The notes beneath the pieces are model-generated. The model was not told the DNA's origin. It saw nothing but the letters and a program-made list of their open reading frames with translations, and made no database searches. A stretch of DNA of 7,917 bases from Ignavibacteria bacterium UBA6688 (GTDB lineage Bacteria; Bacteroidota; Ignavibacteria; UBA10030). Position numbers and translations under genes: made by a program. The stretch covers positions 1 to 7,917 of the forward strand of contig DKJQ01000350.1 of the NCBI GenBank assembly GCA_002454845.1. Reading direction: 5' to 3'. This document shows positions 1-6,587 of this stretch, in pieces (within the stretch, counting starts at the first letter, position 1; each line of letters begins with the position of its first letter).

Positions 1-182
1 CAAGTGACAGGTTTTCGTCCGAATCTCTGGCAGGATGGCGAAAAACCCGCTCATTTGCCACAAAGTCACTAAGACACAAATGTTTCGGAAAACGATCCAA
101 GAAAACGATTAAAATGCAATGTTGTTTTTGTGCCGTCTCCGTGTCCTTCGCGGCAATTGCTTAATTCTTAACGACCTGCTGG
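1..182. other. Intergenic region upstream of pgeF
   Basis: No gene is supported here. One forward frame has a stop at 5-7 (TGA), another at 70-72 (TAA) and the third at 162-164 (TAA), so a gene to the left could end in this stretch, but none of the three tails is recognisable. A short imperfect stem can be drawn between 11-17 (GTTTTCG) and 39-46 (CGAAAAAC). It has no T-run after it, so I do not call it a terminator. The rest is mainly the inverted repeat at 55-156, whose spacer contains a 9-nt direct repeat GAAAACGAT at 88-96 and 101-109. No clear promoter for pgeF was found. TAAAAT at 110-115 resembles a -10 box but has no matching -35. Confidence 0.6.
55..156. repeat. Imperfect intergenic inverted repeat
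   Basis: The left arm at about 55-80 begins TTGCCACAAAG and ends GACACAAA. The right arm at about 127-156, read on the opposite strand, begins TTGCCGCGAAG and contains GACACGGAGAC and GGCACAAA. The arms match over most of their length with a few substitutions and small indels, leaving a spacer of about 46 nt. From memory, variants of this 'CCACAAAGACACAAAGACAC' type of palindrome occur between genes in many bacterial genomes; their role is not established. It could act as a transcript end structure or be a degenerate mobile repeat. The imperfect pairing is seen directly; the family assignment is from recall. Confidence 0.55.
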
Positions 183-923
183 ATGCAAACTCTCCCCCTC
201 ATCAGCTCCCATTTGCTGGATCAGTATCCGGCCGTCCGGTTTGCGTTTAGTACGCGATCGGGCGGAATCAGTCCGGAGCCGCTGGGAATGAACCTCAGCT
301 TTCGGGTCGGTGACGAGAGCCGGAACGTTGTCGAAAATCGCAGACGTTTCTTCTCGCACCTTGGCTTTGCACCGGAGGAAGCTGCATTCCCGGTGCAGTG
401 TCATTCCAATCGGGCCGTCGTTGTTTCCAGGCCGGGTTCGTATGAGGCCTGCGACGCGTTGTTGACAAACACCCCCCACATACCCCTGGCCGTTTCGGTT
501 GCAGACTGCCTGCCGCTGTTTTTGTTCGACCAGAGAAATCATGCCGTCGCAGCGATCCATGCGGGATGGAGGGGAACCGTTGCGTCCATCACGGCCGAGG
601 CGGTAAGGATCATGGTCGGGGAGTGGGGCAGCGGTCCCTCCGACCTGATTGCCTATCTTGGTCCCGGGGCGGATGTGTGCTGTTACGAGATCGGCCCGGA
701 CGTTGCTGACTTGTTTGAGCCGGACCTGGTCGAACACCGGGAGGGGAAGCAGTTCCTGAACCTCAAGAAAGCGAATGTCCGGCAATTGAAGCTGTCGGGA
801 TTGAAGGAAGGCAATATCGAAGTGTGCCAGAGCTGTACAATATGCCAACCAGACCTCTTTCACTCGTTTCGGCGCGAAAAAGAACGCTCCGGGAGAATGA
901 TGGGAGTGATTGTCCTTGCCTAA
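183..923 (+). CDS. pgeF: Peptidoglycan editing factor PgeF (YfiH/DUF152 family)
   Basis: This 246-residue protein belongs to the family once annotated as multicopper polyphenol oxidase or laccase-domain proteins. The family is now linked to removal of wrongly incorporated L-Ser from UDP-MurNAc precursors, and members also show purine nucleoside phosphorylase activity. Family motifs occur in order: STRSGGIS (23-30), Q-C-H (72-74), the DALLT segment (91-95), S-V-A-D-C (105-109), IHAGWRGT (125-132), a GPGADVCCYEIG block (160-171), and a C-terminal CTICQPDLFHSFRRE stretch followed by GRMMGVI (238-243). H74, C109 and H126 are the expected metal or catalytic residues. The length is normal and the protein is cytoplasmic. 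ATG 183 is the only early start, because an in-frame TAA lies at 162-164 and the next Met is residue 36. The SD is weak. The stop is 15 nt before glmS, so the two genes are probably cotranscribed. Confidence 0.95.
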   Translation: MQTLPLISSHLLDQYPAVRFAFSTRSGGISPEPLGMNLSFRVGDESRNVVENRRRFFSHLGFAPEEAAFPVQCHSNRAVVVSRPGSYEACDALLTNTPHIPLAVSVADCLPLFLFDQRNHAVAAIHAGWRGTVASITAEAVRIMVGEWGSGPSDLIAYLGPGADVCCYEIGPDVADLFEPDLVEHREGKQFLNLKKANVRQLKLSGLKEGNIEVCQSCTICQPDLFHSFRREKERSGRMMGVIVLA

Positions 924-938
924 ACACACGAGGTGGTT

Positions 939-2771
939 ATGTGCGGAATCGTAGGATATGTAGGGAGCCGGCAGGCTGCGCCAATCGTGCTGGAAGGGCT
1001 CAAACGATTGGAGTACCGCGGGTACGACTCCGCCGGGCTCGCGGTCCAGCAGGATGGAAAAATTGTTATGCTGAAAAAAGTGGGCAAGGTAAGCCATCTT
1101 GAATCGGCCTTACACGCCGGAACCATGGCGGGATCCGTGGGCATGGGACATACGCGTTGGGCGACCCACGGAGAGCCGAGTGAAGTGAATGCTCATCCCC
1201 ATCTTGATTGTTTGGGCGCGATAGCCGTCATCCATAACGGTGTGATCGAAAACTATTCCGTCTTGAAGAAAAAGCTGCTTGCGGACGGCCACCGGTTCCA
1301 GTCGGACACGGATACCGAAGTGCTCTCCCATCTGATTGAGGATTTGCAGAAAGCCGGCGGGGATCTCGAGCAGGCCGTTCGGCAGGCGTTGCACCAGGTC
1401 AAGGGAACGTACGGCATCGTGGTGATGAGTTCCCGCGAGCCCGGCAAACTCATTGTGGCACGGAAAGGAAGTCCGCTGGTAATCGGGTTTGGGGAGGAGG
1501 AGTATCTTATCGCTTCTGACCCATCCGCGTTGGTTCAGCACACGAGGAAGGTGATCTATCTGGAGGATGGGGAGTTTGCGGTCGTTTCCATGGAAGGGGT
1601 TTCGACCAGGACGCTGGATGACGTCGCCATTCAAAAATCCGTGGAGGAACTGACTATTGAATTGGAGCAGATTGAGCGCGGAGGATTCGAACATTTCATG
1701 CTCAAGGAGATCCACGAGCAACCCGAGACCATCAGAAATTCTCTGCGGGGGCGATTACAGGTGGATGAGGGGGTGGTGAAGCTCGGTGGACTTGAACAAG
1801 TGAAGGATAAACTCCTCGCTGCGCGAAGAATCATCATTCTGGGATGTGGAACCTCCTGGCATGCAGGGTTGGTGGGGGAATATATGCTCGAAGGGATTGC
1901 AGGGATCCCGACCGAGGTCGAGTATGCTTCGGAGTTCCGCTACCGCAACCCTGTGATCATGGAAAGCGATGTTGTGTTTGCCATCAGTCAGAGCGGCGAG
2001 ACCGCCGATACGCTCGCCGCCCTCCGCGAAGCCAAGGCGAAAGGTGCGACGGTCCTGGGGATCGTGAACGTGGTTGGAAGCACCATCGCACGTGAGACGC
2101 AGGGCGGGGTGTACATTCATGCCGGTCCTGAAATTGGTGTCGCTTCAACGAAAGCATTTACTTCTCAACTTACCGTGCTCGCGCTGGTGACGTTGCTGTT
2201 AGCCCGTGCCAGGGGGGTCCCGCATGTCGACTATACGCTTTTGATGAACGAACTCGATGCATTACCCGGCAAAGTCGGGAAAGTTCTTGAGGGGGCCGGC
2301 CGGATCAAGGAGATCGCGGAAGTATTTAAGGACGCCAGGAATTTCTTATACCTCGGGCGCGGGTCCAATTTTCCCGTTGCCCTGGAGGGTGCTCTCAAAT
2401 TAAAGGAGATTTCCTATATCCATGCGGAAGGGTACCCTGCAGCGGAGATGAAACACGGTCCCATTGCCTTGATTGACGAGAAAATGCCCGTGGTCTGCAT
2501 CGTGCCAAAGGATGCCATCTATGATAAGGTGATCAGCAATGTGCAAGAGGTGAAGGCGCGCCGGGGAAGGATTATTGCCGTAGCCAATGAAGACGATGAT
2601 GACATTGGAGATCTGGCGGAGTTCGTCATCCGGGTGCCGCGGACGTTCGGATTCTTCGGCCCGATTCTCAATGTGGTCCCGCTTCAACTGCTTTCATATT
2701 ATATGGCGGTGGCGCGTGGCACAAACGTTGACCAACCCCGGAATTTGGCCAAGAGCGTCACCGTTGAGTAG
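939..2771 (+). CDS. glmS: Glutamine--fructose-6-phosphate aminotransferase (isomerizing)
   Basis: GlmS makes glucosamine-6-phosphate from fructose-6-phosphate and glutamine, the first committed step to UDP-GlcNAc, peptidoglycan and LPS. At 610 residues it is full length. The N-terminal glutaminase domain starts MCGIVGYVG, and Cys2 becomes the N-terminal nucleophile after Met removal. It also has EYRGYDSAG (25-33), HTRWATHG (71-78), HNGVIENY (99-106) and SDTDTEV (122-128). Two SIS isomerase domains follow: LGCGTSWHAG (301-310), ISQSGETADT (349-358) and ASTKAFTSQL (402-411), then GRGSNFPVALEGALKLKE (473-490) and HAEGYPAAEMKHGPIAL (495-511). The C-terminal LAKSVTVE carries the conserved Lys. I chose ATG 939 over the in-frame GTG at 933, because only 939 leaves Cys next to the initiator Met and it has a GAGGT SD at 930-934. 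With only 15 nt upstream, there is no room for a glmS ribozyme. Confidence 0.98.
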   Translation: MCGIVGYVGSRQAAPIVLEGLKRLEYRGYDSAGLAVQQDGKIVMLKKVGKVSHLESALHAGTMAGSVGMGHTRWATHGEPSEVNAHPHLDCLGAIAVIHNGVIENYSVLKKKLLADGHRFQSDTDTEVLSHLIEDLQKAGGDLEQAVRQALHQVKGTYGIVVMSSREPGKLIVARKGSPLVIGFGEEEYLIASDPSALVQHTRKVIYLEDGEFAVVSMEGVSTRTLDDVAIQKSVEELTIELEQIERGGFEHFMLKEIHEQPETIRNSLRGRLQVDEGVVKLGGLEQVKDKLLAARRIIILGCGTSWHAGLVGEYMLEGIAGIPTEVEYASEFRYRNPVIMESDVVFAISQSGETADTLAALREAKAKGATVLGIVNVVGSTIARETQGGVYIHAGPEIGVASTKAFTSQLTVLALVTLLLARARGVPHVDYTLLMNELDALPGKVGKVLEGAGRIKEIAEVFKDARNFLYLGRGSNFPVALEGALKLKEISYIHAEGYPAAEMKHGPIALIDEKMPVVCIVPKDAIYDKVISNVQEVKARRGRIIAVANEDDDDIGDLAEFVIRVPRTFGFFGPILNVVPLQLLSYYMAVARGTNVDQPRNLAKSVTVE

Positions 2772-2780
2772 GGAAAAGTC

Positions 2781-2814
2781 TTGATTTTGTGGCAAAATAT
2801 GCTATTTTTATAAC
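2781..2814 (+). promoter_or_regulatory. Possible promoter upstream of the SDR gene
   Basis: The 70-nt gap between glmS and the SDR gene is distinctly AT-rich. Two overlapping arrangements are possible: TTGATT (2781-2786) with TATTTT (2803-2808) at a 16-nt spacing, or TTGTGG (2787-2792) with TATAAC (2809-2814), also at 16 nt. A small perfect stem ATTTTG/CAAAAT (2784-2789 with 2793-2798) lies inside it. There is no GC-rich terminator after glmS, so read-through from glmS is also possible. The matches are partial, and this is a consensus-based guess. Confidence 0.35.
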
Positions 2815-2841
2815 TCACAGTTTTCCGAATATTGAGGAGTT

Positions 2842-3693
2842 ATGGAAGAACAGCAATCTTTACGGTTTAAGTCGACCGATTGGGCTTTGATCCTTGGTGT
2901 CTCAAGTGGGTTTGGGGGTGCCACGGCTATTGAGCTCGCCCGGCATGGGATGAACATCTGCGGCGTCCATTTTGATCGGGCGGCCACAATGCCCGCTGTT
3001 GAAGAGGTGAGACAAAAGATTGCCGCCACAGGCGTGAAGGTCATGTTCTTCAACGTGAATGCAGCCGATGTCGACAAGCGTACGGAAGTCCTGAATGCTC
3101 TTCAAAAGGAAGTTTTATCGGACAAAAATGCCTTCGTACGAGTCCTGATGCATTCCCTCGCGTTTGGTACGCTGCGCCCTTATATCTCGGAAAATCATGA
3201 AATCATGATCACGCAGCAACAAATTGAAATGACCGTGGATGTGATGGCGCATTCGGTGGTGTACTGGACCCAGGGTGCGTTTACGCGGAATCTGTTACGA
3301 AAAGGTTCCCGAATTTATGCCATGACCAGCTCCGGGGGACGTACCCAGATTCCTCAGTATGGAGCAGTGTCTGCTGCGAAGGCTGCTCTGGAATCGCACA
3401 TGCGACAGCTGACCATGGAGCTGGGCGGGTTCGGAATAACCGCAAACTCCATCATGGCGGGTGTGACCGATACACCGGCCCTCCGGAAAATCCCCGCCGC
3501 GATGAATCTTAAGAACACCGCAAGGGCAAAAAATCCGCAGTTGCGGCTTACCACCCCTGAGGATATTGCCCGTGCCATCATTTTGATCACCCATGAGTAC
3601 GGTTCCTTTATTTCCGGCAACGTGTTGGGGGTCGATGCGGGGGAGGAGATTGTCAGTTTCATCGGCCAGAAGAACGCGAGGGAGTTGGAGTAA
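2842..3693 (+). CDS. SDR-family oxidoreductase, probable enoyl-ACP reductase (FabI/FabL-like)
   Basis: This 283-residue protein has a Rossmann fold and is probably an NAD(P)H-dependent enoyl-ACP reductase, the last step of each fatty-acid elongation cycle. The nucleotide-binding loop is LGVSSGFGGATA (18-29), a variant of the classical TGxxxGxG. HSLAFG (104-109) sits where FabI has its HS-x-x-F segment. Most telling, the active site is Y173-x6-K180 with Ser163/Ser164 just before it. Enoyl-ACP reductases FabI and FabL use Y-x6-K, whereas ordinary SDRs use Y-x3-K. The C-terminal LGVDAGEE (262-269) matches the usual 'VDGG' strand. The best alternative is another SDR with an unusual active-site spacing. 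ATG 2842 is fixed by an in-frame TGA at 2833-2835 and has a GAGGAG SD at 2834-2839, rather close to the start. It stands as a single gene followed by a strong terminator. Confidence 0.85.
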   Translation: MEEQQSLRFKSTDWALILGVSSGFGGATAIELARHGMNICGVHFDRAATMPAVEEVRQKIAATGVKVMFFNVNAADVDKRTEVLNALQKEVLSDKNAFVRVLMHSLAFGTLRPYISENHEIMITQQQIEMTVDVMAHSVVYWTQGAFTRNLLRKGSRIYAMTSSGGRTQIPQYGAVSAAKAALESHMRQLTMELGGFGITANSIMAGVTDTPALRKIPAAMNLKNTARAKNPQLRLTTPEDIARAIILITHEYGSFISGNVLGVDAGEEIVSFIGQKNARELE

Positions 3694-3735
3694 GCGGAGT
3701 CTTGCTTTTCGGCCAAAACTTGCGTACGATTGTGT

Positions 3736-3770
3736 CGGTGCGGGAAGGAACTCCGCACCGGTTTTGTTTC
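3736..3770 (+). terminator. Intrinsic terminator after the SDR gene
   Basis: A perfect 8-bp GC-rich stem, CGGTGCGG (3736-3743) with CCGCACCG (3753-3760), closes a short loop and can be extended inward by one G-T pair. It is followed directly by GTTTTGTTT. It lies 43 nt after the SDR stop codon and before the tRNA, so it separates the two transcription units. Confidence 0.85.
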
Positions 3771-3802
3771 CGTTCTTCCGCCCGGAGTGATTCCGAAGGG
3801 GA

Positions 3803-3808
3803 TACAAT
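3803..3808 (+). promoter_or_regulatory. Possible -10 box of the tRNA-Phe promoter
   Basis: TACAAT matches five of six TATAAT positions and lies 19 nt before the tRNA 5' end, a reasonable distance for a short leader. No good -35 hexamer is seen at 16-18 nt upstream, so the call rests on position and the -10 match only. Confidence 0.35.
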
Positions 3809-3827
3809 CACGTTTGGAAGAATTTTC

Positions 3828-3900
3828 GGACAGGTAGCTCAGTTGGTAGAGCAATGGACTGAAAATCCATGTGTCGGCGGTTCGATTCCGTCCCTGTCCA
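3828..3900 (+). tRNA. tRNA-Phe (anticodon GAA)
   Basis: A complete 73-nt cloverleaf. The acceptor stem GGACAGG (3828-3834) pairs fully with CCTGTCC (3893-3899). The D stem is GCTC/GAGC (3837-3840 with 3849-3852) around AGTTGGTA. The anticodon stem ATGGA/TCCAT (3854-3858 with 3866-3870) closes the loop CTGAAAA, with GAA at 3861-3863. The T arm is GGCGG/CCGTC (one G-T pair) with loop TTCGATT. The discriminator is A3900. The 3' CCA is not encoded, since the next bases are CGC, so it must be added by CCA-adding enzyme. It stands alone, with its own terminator. Confidence 0.97.
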
Positions 3901-3906
3901 CGCCCG

Positions 3907-3943
3907 TGGCGTGATCGAGGAGGTCACGCCATTTGTTGTTTTT
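3907..3943 (+). terminator. Intrinsic terminator of tRNA-Phe
   Basis: A perfect 8-bp stem TGGCGTGA (3907-3914) with TCACGCCA (3924-3931) around a 9-nt loop is followed by the T-rich run TTTGTTGTTTTT (3932-3943). It begins 7 nt after the tRNA 3' end. This is a textbook rho-independent terminator, and it isolates the downstream gene cluster from the tRNA transcript. Confidence 0.88.
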
Positions 3944-3949
3944 GTGCCG
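3934..3949 (+). repeat. 16-nt exact repeat, second copy (first at 120-135)
   Basis: TGTTGTTTTTGTGCCG occurs identically at 120-135, within the right arm of the intergenic inverted repeat, and at 3934-3949, covering the T-run of the tRNA terminator. The similarity stops at both ends. It may be a relic of the same repeat family or a chance match helped by the T-rich composition. Confidence 0.5.
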
Positions 3950-4059
3950 GCGCTTCCCACCATCTTCAACCTGGAGACAACCATCAGGCACGTTCTCCCG
4001 GGAAGAACACCGCCTCTCTTCCCTGCCCTTGACTCTTCAATTCATCATCGGACAATCCC

Positions 4060-4854
4060 ATGAGCATCCCTGCACAACTTCGCCTCTGGCATGTCGGTAA
4101 CTGGTGCATTCACATCGGACAGAAGTATGTGGAGTCCCCTTTTGAAGCTCCCAGCAAGGACGTGGAAATCCTGAACTATGCCCAGCCCTTTGTGGATGCG
4201 CTGAAAACCATCCCCGGGGCCGAGGTCATTTCGCAACCTTCCTGGGAGTTGTATCACATGTCCCCCGAGGAGTTTGACGCCCGCCTCGCCTGGGCGACGA
4301 CGATTATCTTCGCTGACGTGGAAACCAAGTGTCTCATGCTGCATCCCGATTTCTTCCGCCGCTATAAGTGGGGCGGACAGCCTCTCACCTTTCCCGACCG
4401 GTTCGATTTGTTACGCGGGTGGGTGGAGCGGGGAGGGCATTTTCATATGAACGGGGGTTGGCTGAGTTTCAGCGGCGAATTGGGCAAAGGAGGATGGGCG
4501 CGCTCGCGGTTCCATCATGTGCTACCGGTGGAATGTCTCCCGCATGACGACTTGATTGAATCCACGAGCGGCTACCATCTTCGCATCGCGACTCCGGAAC
4601 ATCCCGCGGTGAAGGGGATCAAGATCGACACGGTTCCACCGCTCCTCGGCTTCAACGAGGTGAAGCTTCGCGGGGGGGCTGCCAGCATCATCGAGATCGA
4701 GAATCAGGGCGTCTGGCACCCGTTGTTGGCCGAGCATGCATTCGGCCGGGGGCGAGTTTCAAGCTGGATGACCGGAGCAAGCCCGCACTGGGGTATCAAC
4801 TTCATGCGTTGGGATCAATACGCACAGTTCTGGCGACAGGTCTTTGCCCGGTGA
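4060..4854 (+). CDS. GATase1-like protein of the PF07090 (DUF1355) type
   Basis: This soluble 264-residue protein has the motif pattern I associate with the 'putative glutamine amidotransferase' family PF07090. It has an N-terminal strand LRLWHVGNW (8-16), GWVERGGHFHMNGGWLSFSG (120-139), a LPVECLPHDDLIES segment (155-168), TPEHPAVKG (178-186), LLGFNEV (195-201), and a C-terminal FGRGRVSSWMTGASPHWG (228-245). True class I amidotransferases have a nucleophile elbow G-x-C-x-G. Here the equivalent NGGWLSFSG carries no Cys, so amidotransferase activity is doubtful and a ThuA-like or ligand-binding role is possible. The biochemical function is unknown. ATG 4060 is the only usable start, since an in-frame TGA lies at 4030-4032. 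It has no clear SD. The stop overlaps the GTG of the symporter, so the two are probably one operon. Confidence 0.8.
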   Translation: MSIPAQLRLWHVGNWCIHIGQKYVESPFEAPSKDVEILNYAQPFVDALKTIPGAEVISQPSWELYHMSPEEFDARLAWATTIIFADVETKCLMLHPDFFRRYKWGGQPLTFPDRFDLLRGWVERGGHFHMNGGWLSFSGELGKGGWARSRFHHVLPVECLPHDDLIESTSGYHLRIATPEHPAVKGIKIDTVPPLLGFNEVKLRGGAASIIEIENQGVWHPLLAEHAFGRGRVSSWMTGASPHWGINFMRWDQYAQFWRQVFAR

Positions 4855-6338
4855 ACTTCTCGACTCTTGACCTCGTCATTATCATCGTGTACCTCCTCTT
4901 CGCCATGGGCCTCGGGTTCTGGGCCAAGCGGTTCGTTGAGGATTTGAGCGGCTATATGGTCGCCGGCAGGCGTGTGAAGGTCTCTCTTGGCATTGCGACA
5001 TTCGTTGCGACTGAGCTGGGCACGATCACGTTCATGTACTTTGGAGAACTCGGCTACGTCACGGGTTTTTCGTGCTTCATCATCGGGATCCTTGCCGCGG
5101 TCGCGTACTCCTTCGTCGGTTCGACCGGTTTTATTATTGCCGGGCTCCGGAGGTATGGCGTGATGACCATCCCGGAATTCTACGAGATCCGGTACAGCCG
5201 CAAAGTGCGATTGCTGGGGGGGATCATTCTCTTCCTGGGCGGCGTCCTCAATATGGGGATCTTTCTGAAATTCGATGGCATCTTCTTAACGGAGGTCATG
5301 GGCTTTGGCCCCGACGCTCTCCTGGTTGTCATGACCGTCATGTTGCTGATTGTGATCAGCTATACGATCCTGGGCGGGATGTTCTCTGTGGTGATCACCG
5401 ATTTTATGCAATTTGTCGTGCTCTCGTTCGGGATGCTTATCGCCACCATTGCCGTACTGTGGAACCTGGACTGGGGGACGCTCGCAAGCGCCGTGACGGA
5501 GCATCTGGGGGAGGAGGGGTACGATCCGCTTGTCAATCCCCGATTCGGGTGGATGTTTATCGTCTGGATCCTGATCAGCAATGTTGCTGCAGGCGCGCTC
5601 TGGCAACCTGGGACATCCAAAGCTCTTGCTTCGGAAAGTCCGGCCGTGGCCAAAAAAGTATTCTTCTACACTGGACTTACCTTCGCAGGAAGAGCGATGG
5701 TTCCCATGGTGTGGGGGATCGCGGCGCTCGCCTACCTGGGGCCGGGACAACCTTCCGCGGCCGCGATGCCGAAGATGTTGAGCCAGTTGGTGCCGACCGG
5801 ATTCCTGGGCTTGTTGATTGCGGGGATGCTCGCCGCCTCCATGTCGACGTACAGCGCATATCTGCTGGCCTGGAGTTCGGTGATCGCCCGTGATGTGATT
5901 GCCTGCTTCCGCCCCACGGATTTCCCTGAGAAAACCACGATCTGGATCACACGGATCGCGGCGGGAATTATTGGCGTGTTCCTCCTTATCTTCGGACTCT
6001 TCTACCAGATCCCGGACACGGCATTTCAGTACCTTTTTATTACCGGAGCGATGTACACGGCGGGAGCCCTCGGATGTGTCTCTGCAGGTCTGTACTGGAG
6101 GAAGGCAAACAATGTCGGTGCGTATACGGCCCTCGTCATGGGTGCGATCGCTCCCCTGGGCTTTCTCGTGCTGGAAAAATCACGCGACCTGCTGCCTGAA
6201 CAATTCCTCTTCATCACGGACGTCAACATCGCTGGTTTATTGAGTTTCGTGCTTGCGGCGACCGGGATGATTCTTGGTTCCCTCTTCACGCAAGCATCGC
6301 ATCCGGCAAAGACGATCACACGCGCGGAGGTTCCATGA
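4851..6338 (+). CDS. Sodium:solute symporter (SSS family)
   Basis: A polytopic inner-membrane transporter of 495 residues that couples solute uptake to Na+ entry. About 13 hydrophobic segments can be traced, starting at residue 5 and ending near 480, as expected for the PutP/vSGLT fold. Hallmarks are the TM5 segment YTILGGMFSVVITDFMQ (171-187), which fits the SSS signature, and AASMSTYSAYLLAWSS (328-343), whose adjacent Ser332/Thr333 correspond to the Na2-site Ser/Thr pair of PutP and vSGLT. The substrate cannot be inferred. I chose GTG 4851, which forms a 4-nt GTGA overlap with the upstream stop and puts the first membrane segment close to the N terminus. A TTG at 4809 would add 14 non-helical residues inside the upstream gene. 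Its own stop overlaps the next small gene, so three genes are coupled in series. Confidence 0.93.
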   Translation: MNFSTLDLVIIIVYLLFAMGLGFWAKRFVEDLSGYMVAGRRVKVSLGIATFVATELGTITFMYFGELGYVTGFSCFIIGILAAVAYSFVGSTGFIIAGLRRYGVMTIPEFYEIRYSRKVRLLGGIILFLGGVLNMGIFLKFDGIFLTEVMGFGPDALLVVMTVMLLIVISYTILGGMFSVVITDFMQFVVLSFGMLIATIAVLWNLDWGTLASAVTEHLGEEGYDPLVNPRFGWMFIVWILISNVAAGALWQPGTSKALASESPAVAKKVFFYTGLTFAGRAMVPMVWGIAALAYLGPGQPSAAAMPKMLSQLVPTGFLGLLIAGMLAASMSTYSAYLLAWSSVIARDVIACFRPTDFPEKTTIWITRIAAGIIGVFLLIFGLFYQIPDTAFQYLFITGAMYTAGALGCVSAGLYWRKANNVGAYTALVMGAIAPLGFLVLEKSRDLLPEQFLFITDVNIAGLLSFVLAATGMILGSLFTQASHPAKTITRAEVP

Positions 6339-6487
6339 GTATGGGAGCCTTGATCTGGTTTGTCATTTTCTTGATCGGTGCCCTCCTCTTTTTTGGGGTC
6401 GCAGCCTATGCTGCTATCAACGGAATGAGGGATCTGAGGGAACTCCTGACTAGAGTGAAAAAGACAGACAAAAGGACCGGTTTGTAG
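6335..6487 (+). CDS. Small single-span membrane protein, likely symporter accessory subunit
   Basis: A 50-residue ORF whose ATG overlaps the symporter stop in an ATGA arrangement. It has a good GGAGG SD at 6326-6330, four nt before the start, inside the end of the symporter gene. Residues 5-28 form one strongly hydrophobic segment (ALIWFVIFLIGALLFFGVAA, 5-24, then YAAI). It is followed by a charged tail with MRDLRELLTRVKKTDKR (31-47), which could be a short amphipathic helix on the cytoplasmic side by the positive-inside rule. Small partner proteins are known for other Na+ symporters, for example MetS with MetP, an NSS transporter. A comparable role in assembly, stability or regulation is inferred from the overlap and the topology. 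There is no sign of a cleavable signal peptide. It is too short for many automatic gene callers. Confidence 0.8.
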   Translation: MSMGALIWFVIFLIGALLFFGVAAYAAINGMRDLRELLTRVKKTDKRTGL

Positions 6488-6587
6488 GCGTCAACATGAA
6501 CTGGATCCCTCAGCCATGGAGCGCATGTTCCTCTTGGTACCGGGATACACATCGTTCAGGAACTTTCTTTCTTGAAGGAGTCAAAGC

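Noticed and set aside
933..938. GTG start for glmS two codons upstream
   Set aside because: It would put Met-Val before MCGIVG, whereas GlmS needs Cys next to the initiator Met; the SD also overlaps this codon.
168..1097. 309-codon open frame on the - strand opposite pgeF and glmS
   Set aside because: It is a shadow of two clearly recognised genes on the + strand and has no family features of its own.
3702..3914. Open frame of 70 codons ending in QVAQLVEQ...IPSLSTPVA on the + strand
   Set aside because: This is the well-known false protein made by translating a tRNA gene. The frame runs through the terminator and the whole tRNA-Phe.
4029..4056. TTGACT and GACAAT resembling a promoter just before the PF07090-like gene
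   Set aside because: The transcription start would fall at or just after ATG 4060, leaving no leader, and the -10 match is poor. It is also too close for a typical leaderless arrangement.
3828..4059. tRNA-Phe as an integration site for the downstream cluster
   Set aside because: No integrase, no second copy of the tRNA 3' end in the window and no clear composition change. The tRNA keeps its own intact terminator.
4809..4850. TTG start for the symporter
   Set aside because: It lies deep inside the upstream gene and adds a non-family extension. GTG 4851 gives the usual short N terminus and a 4-nt overlap.
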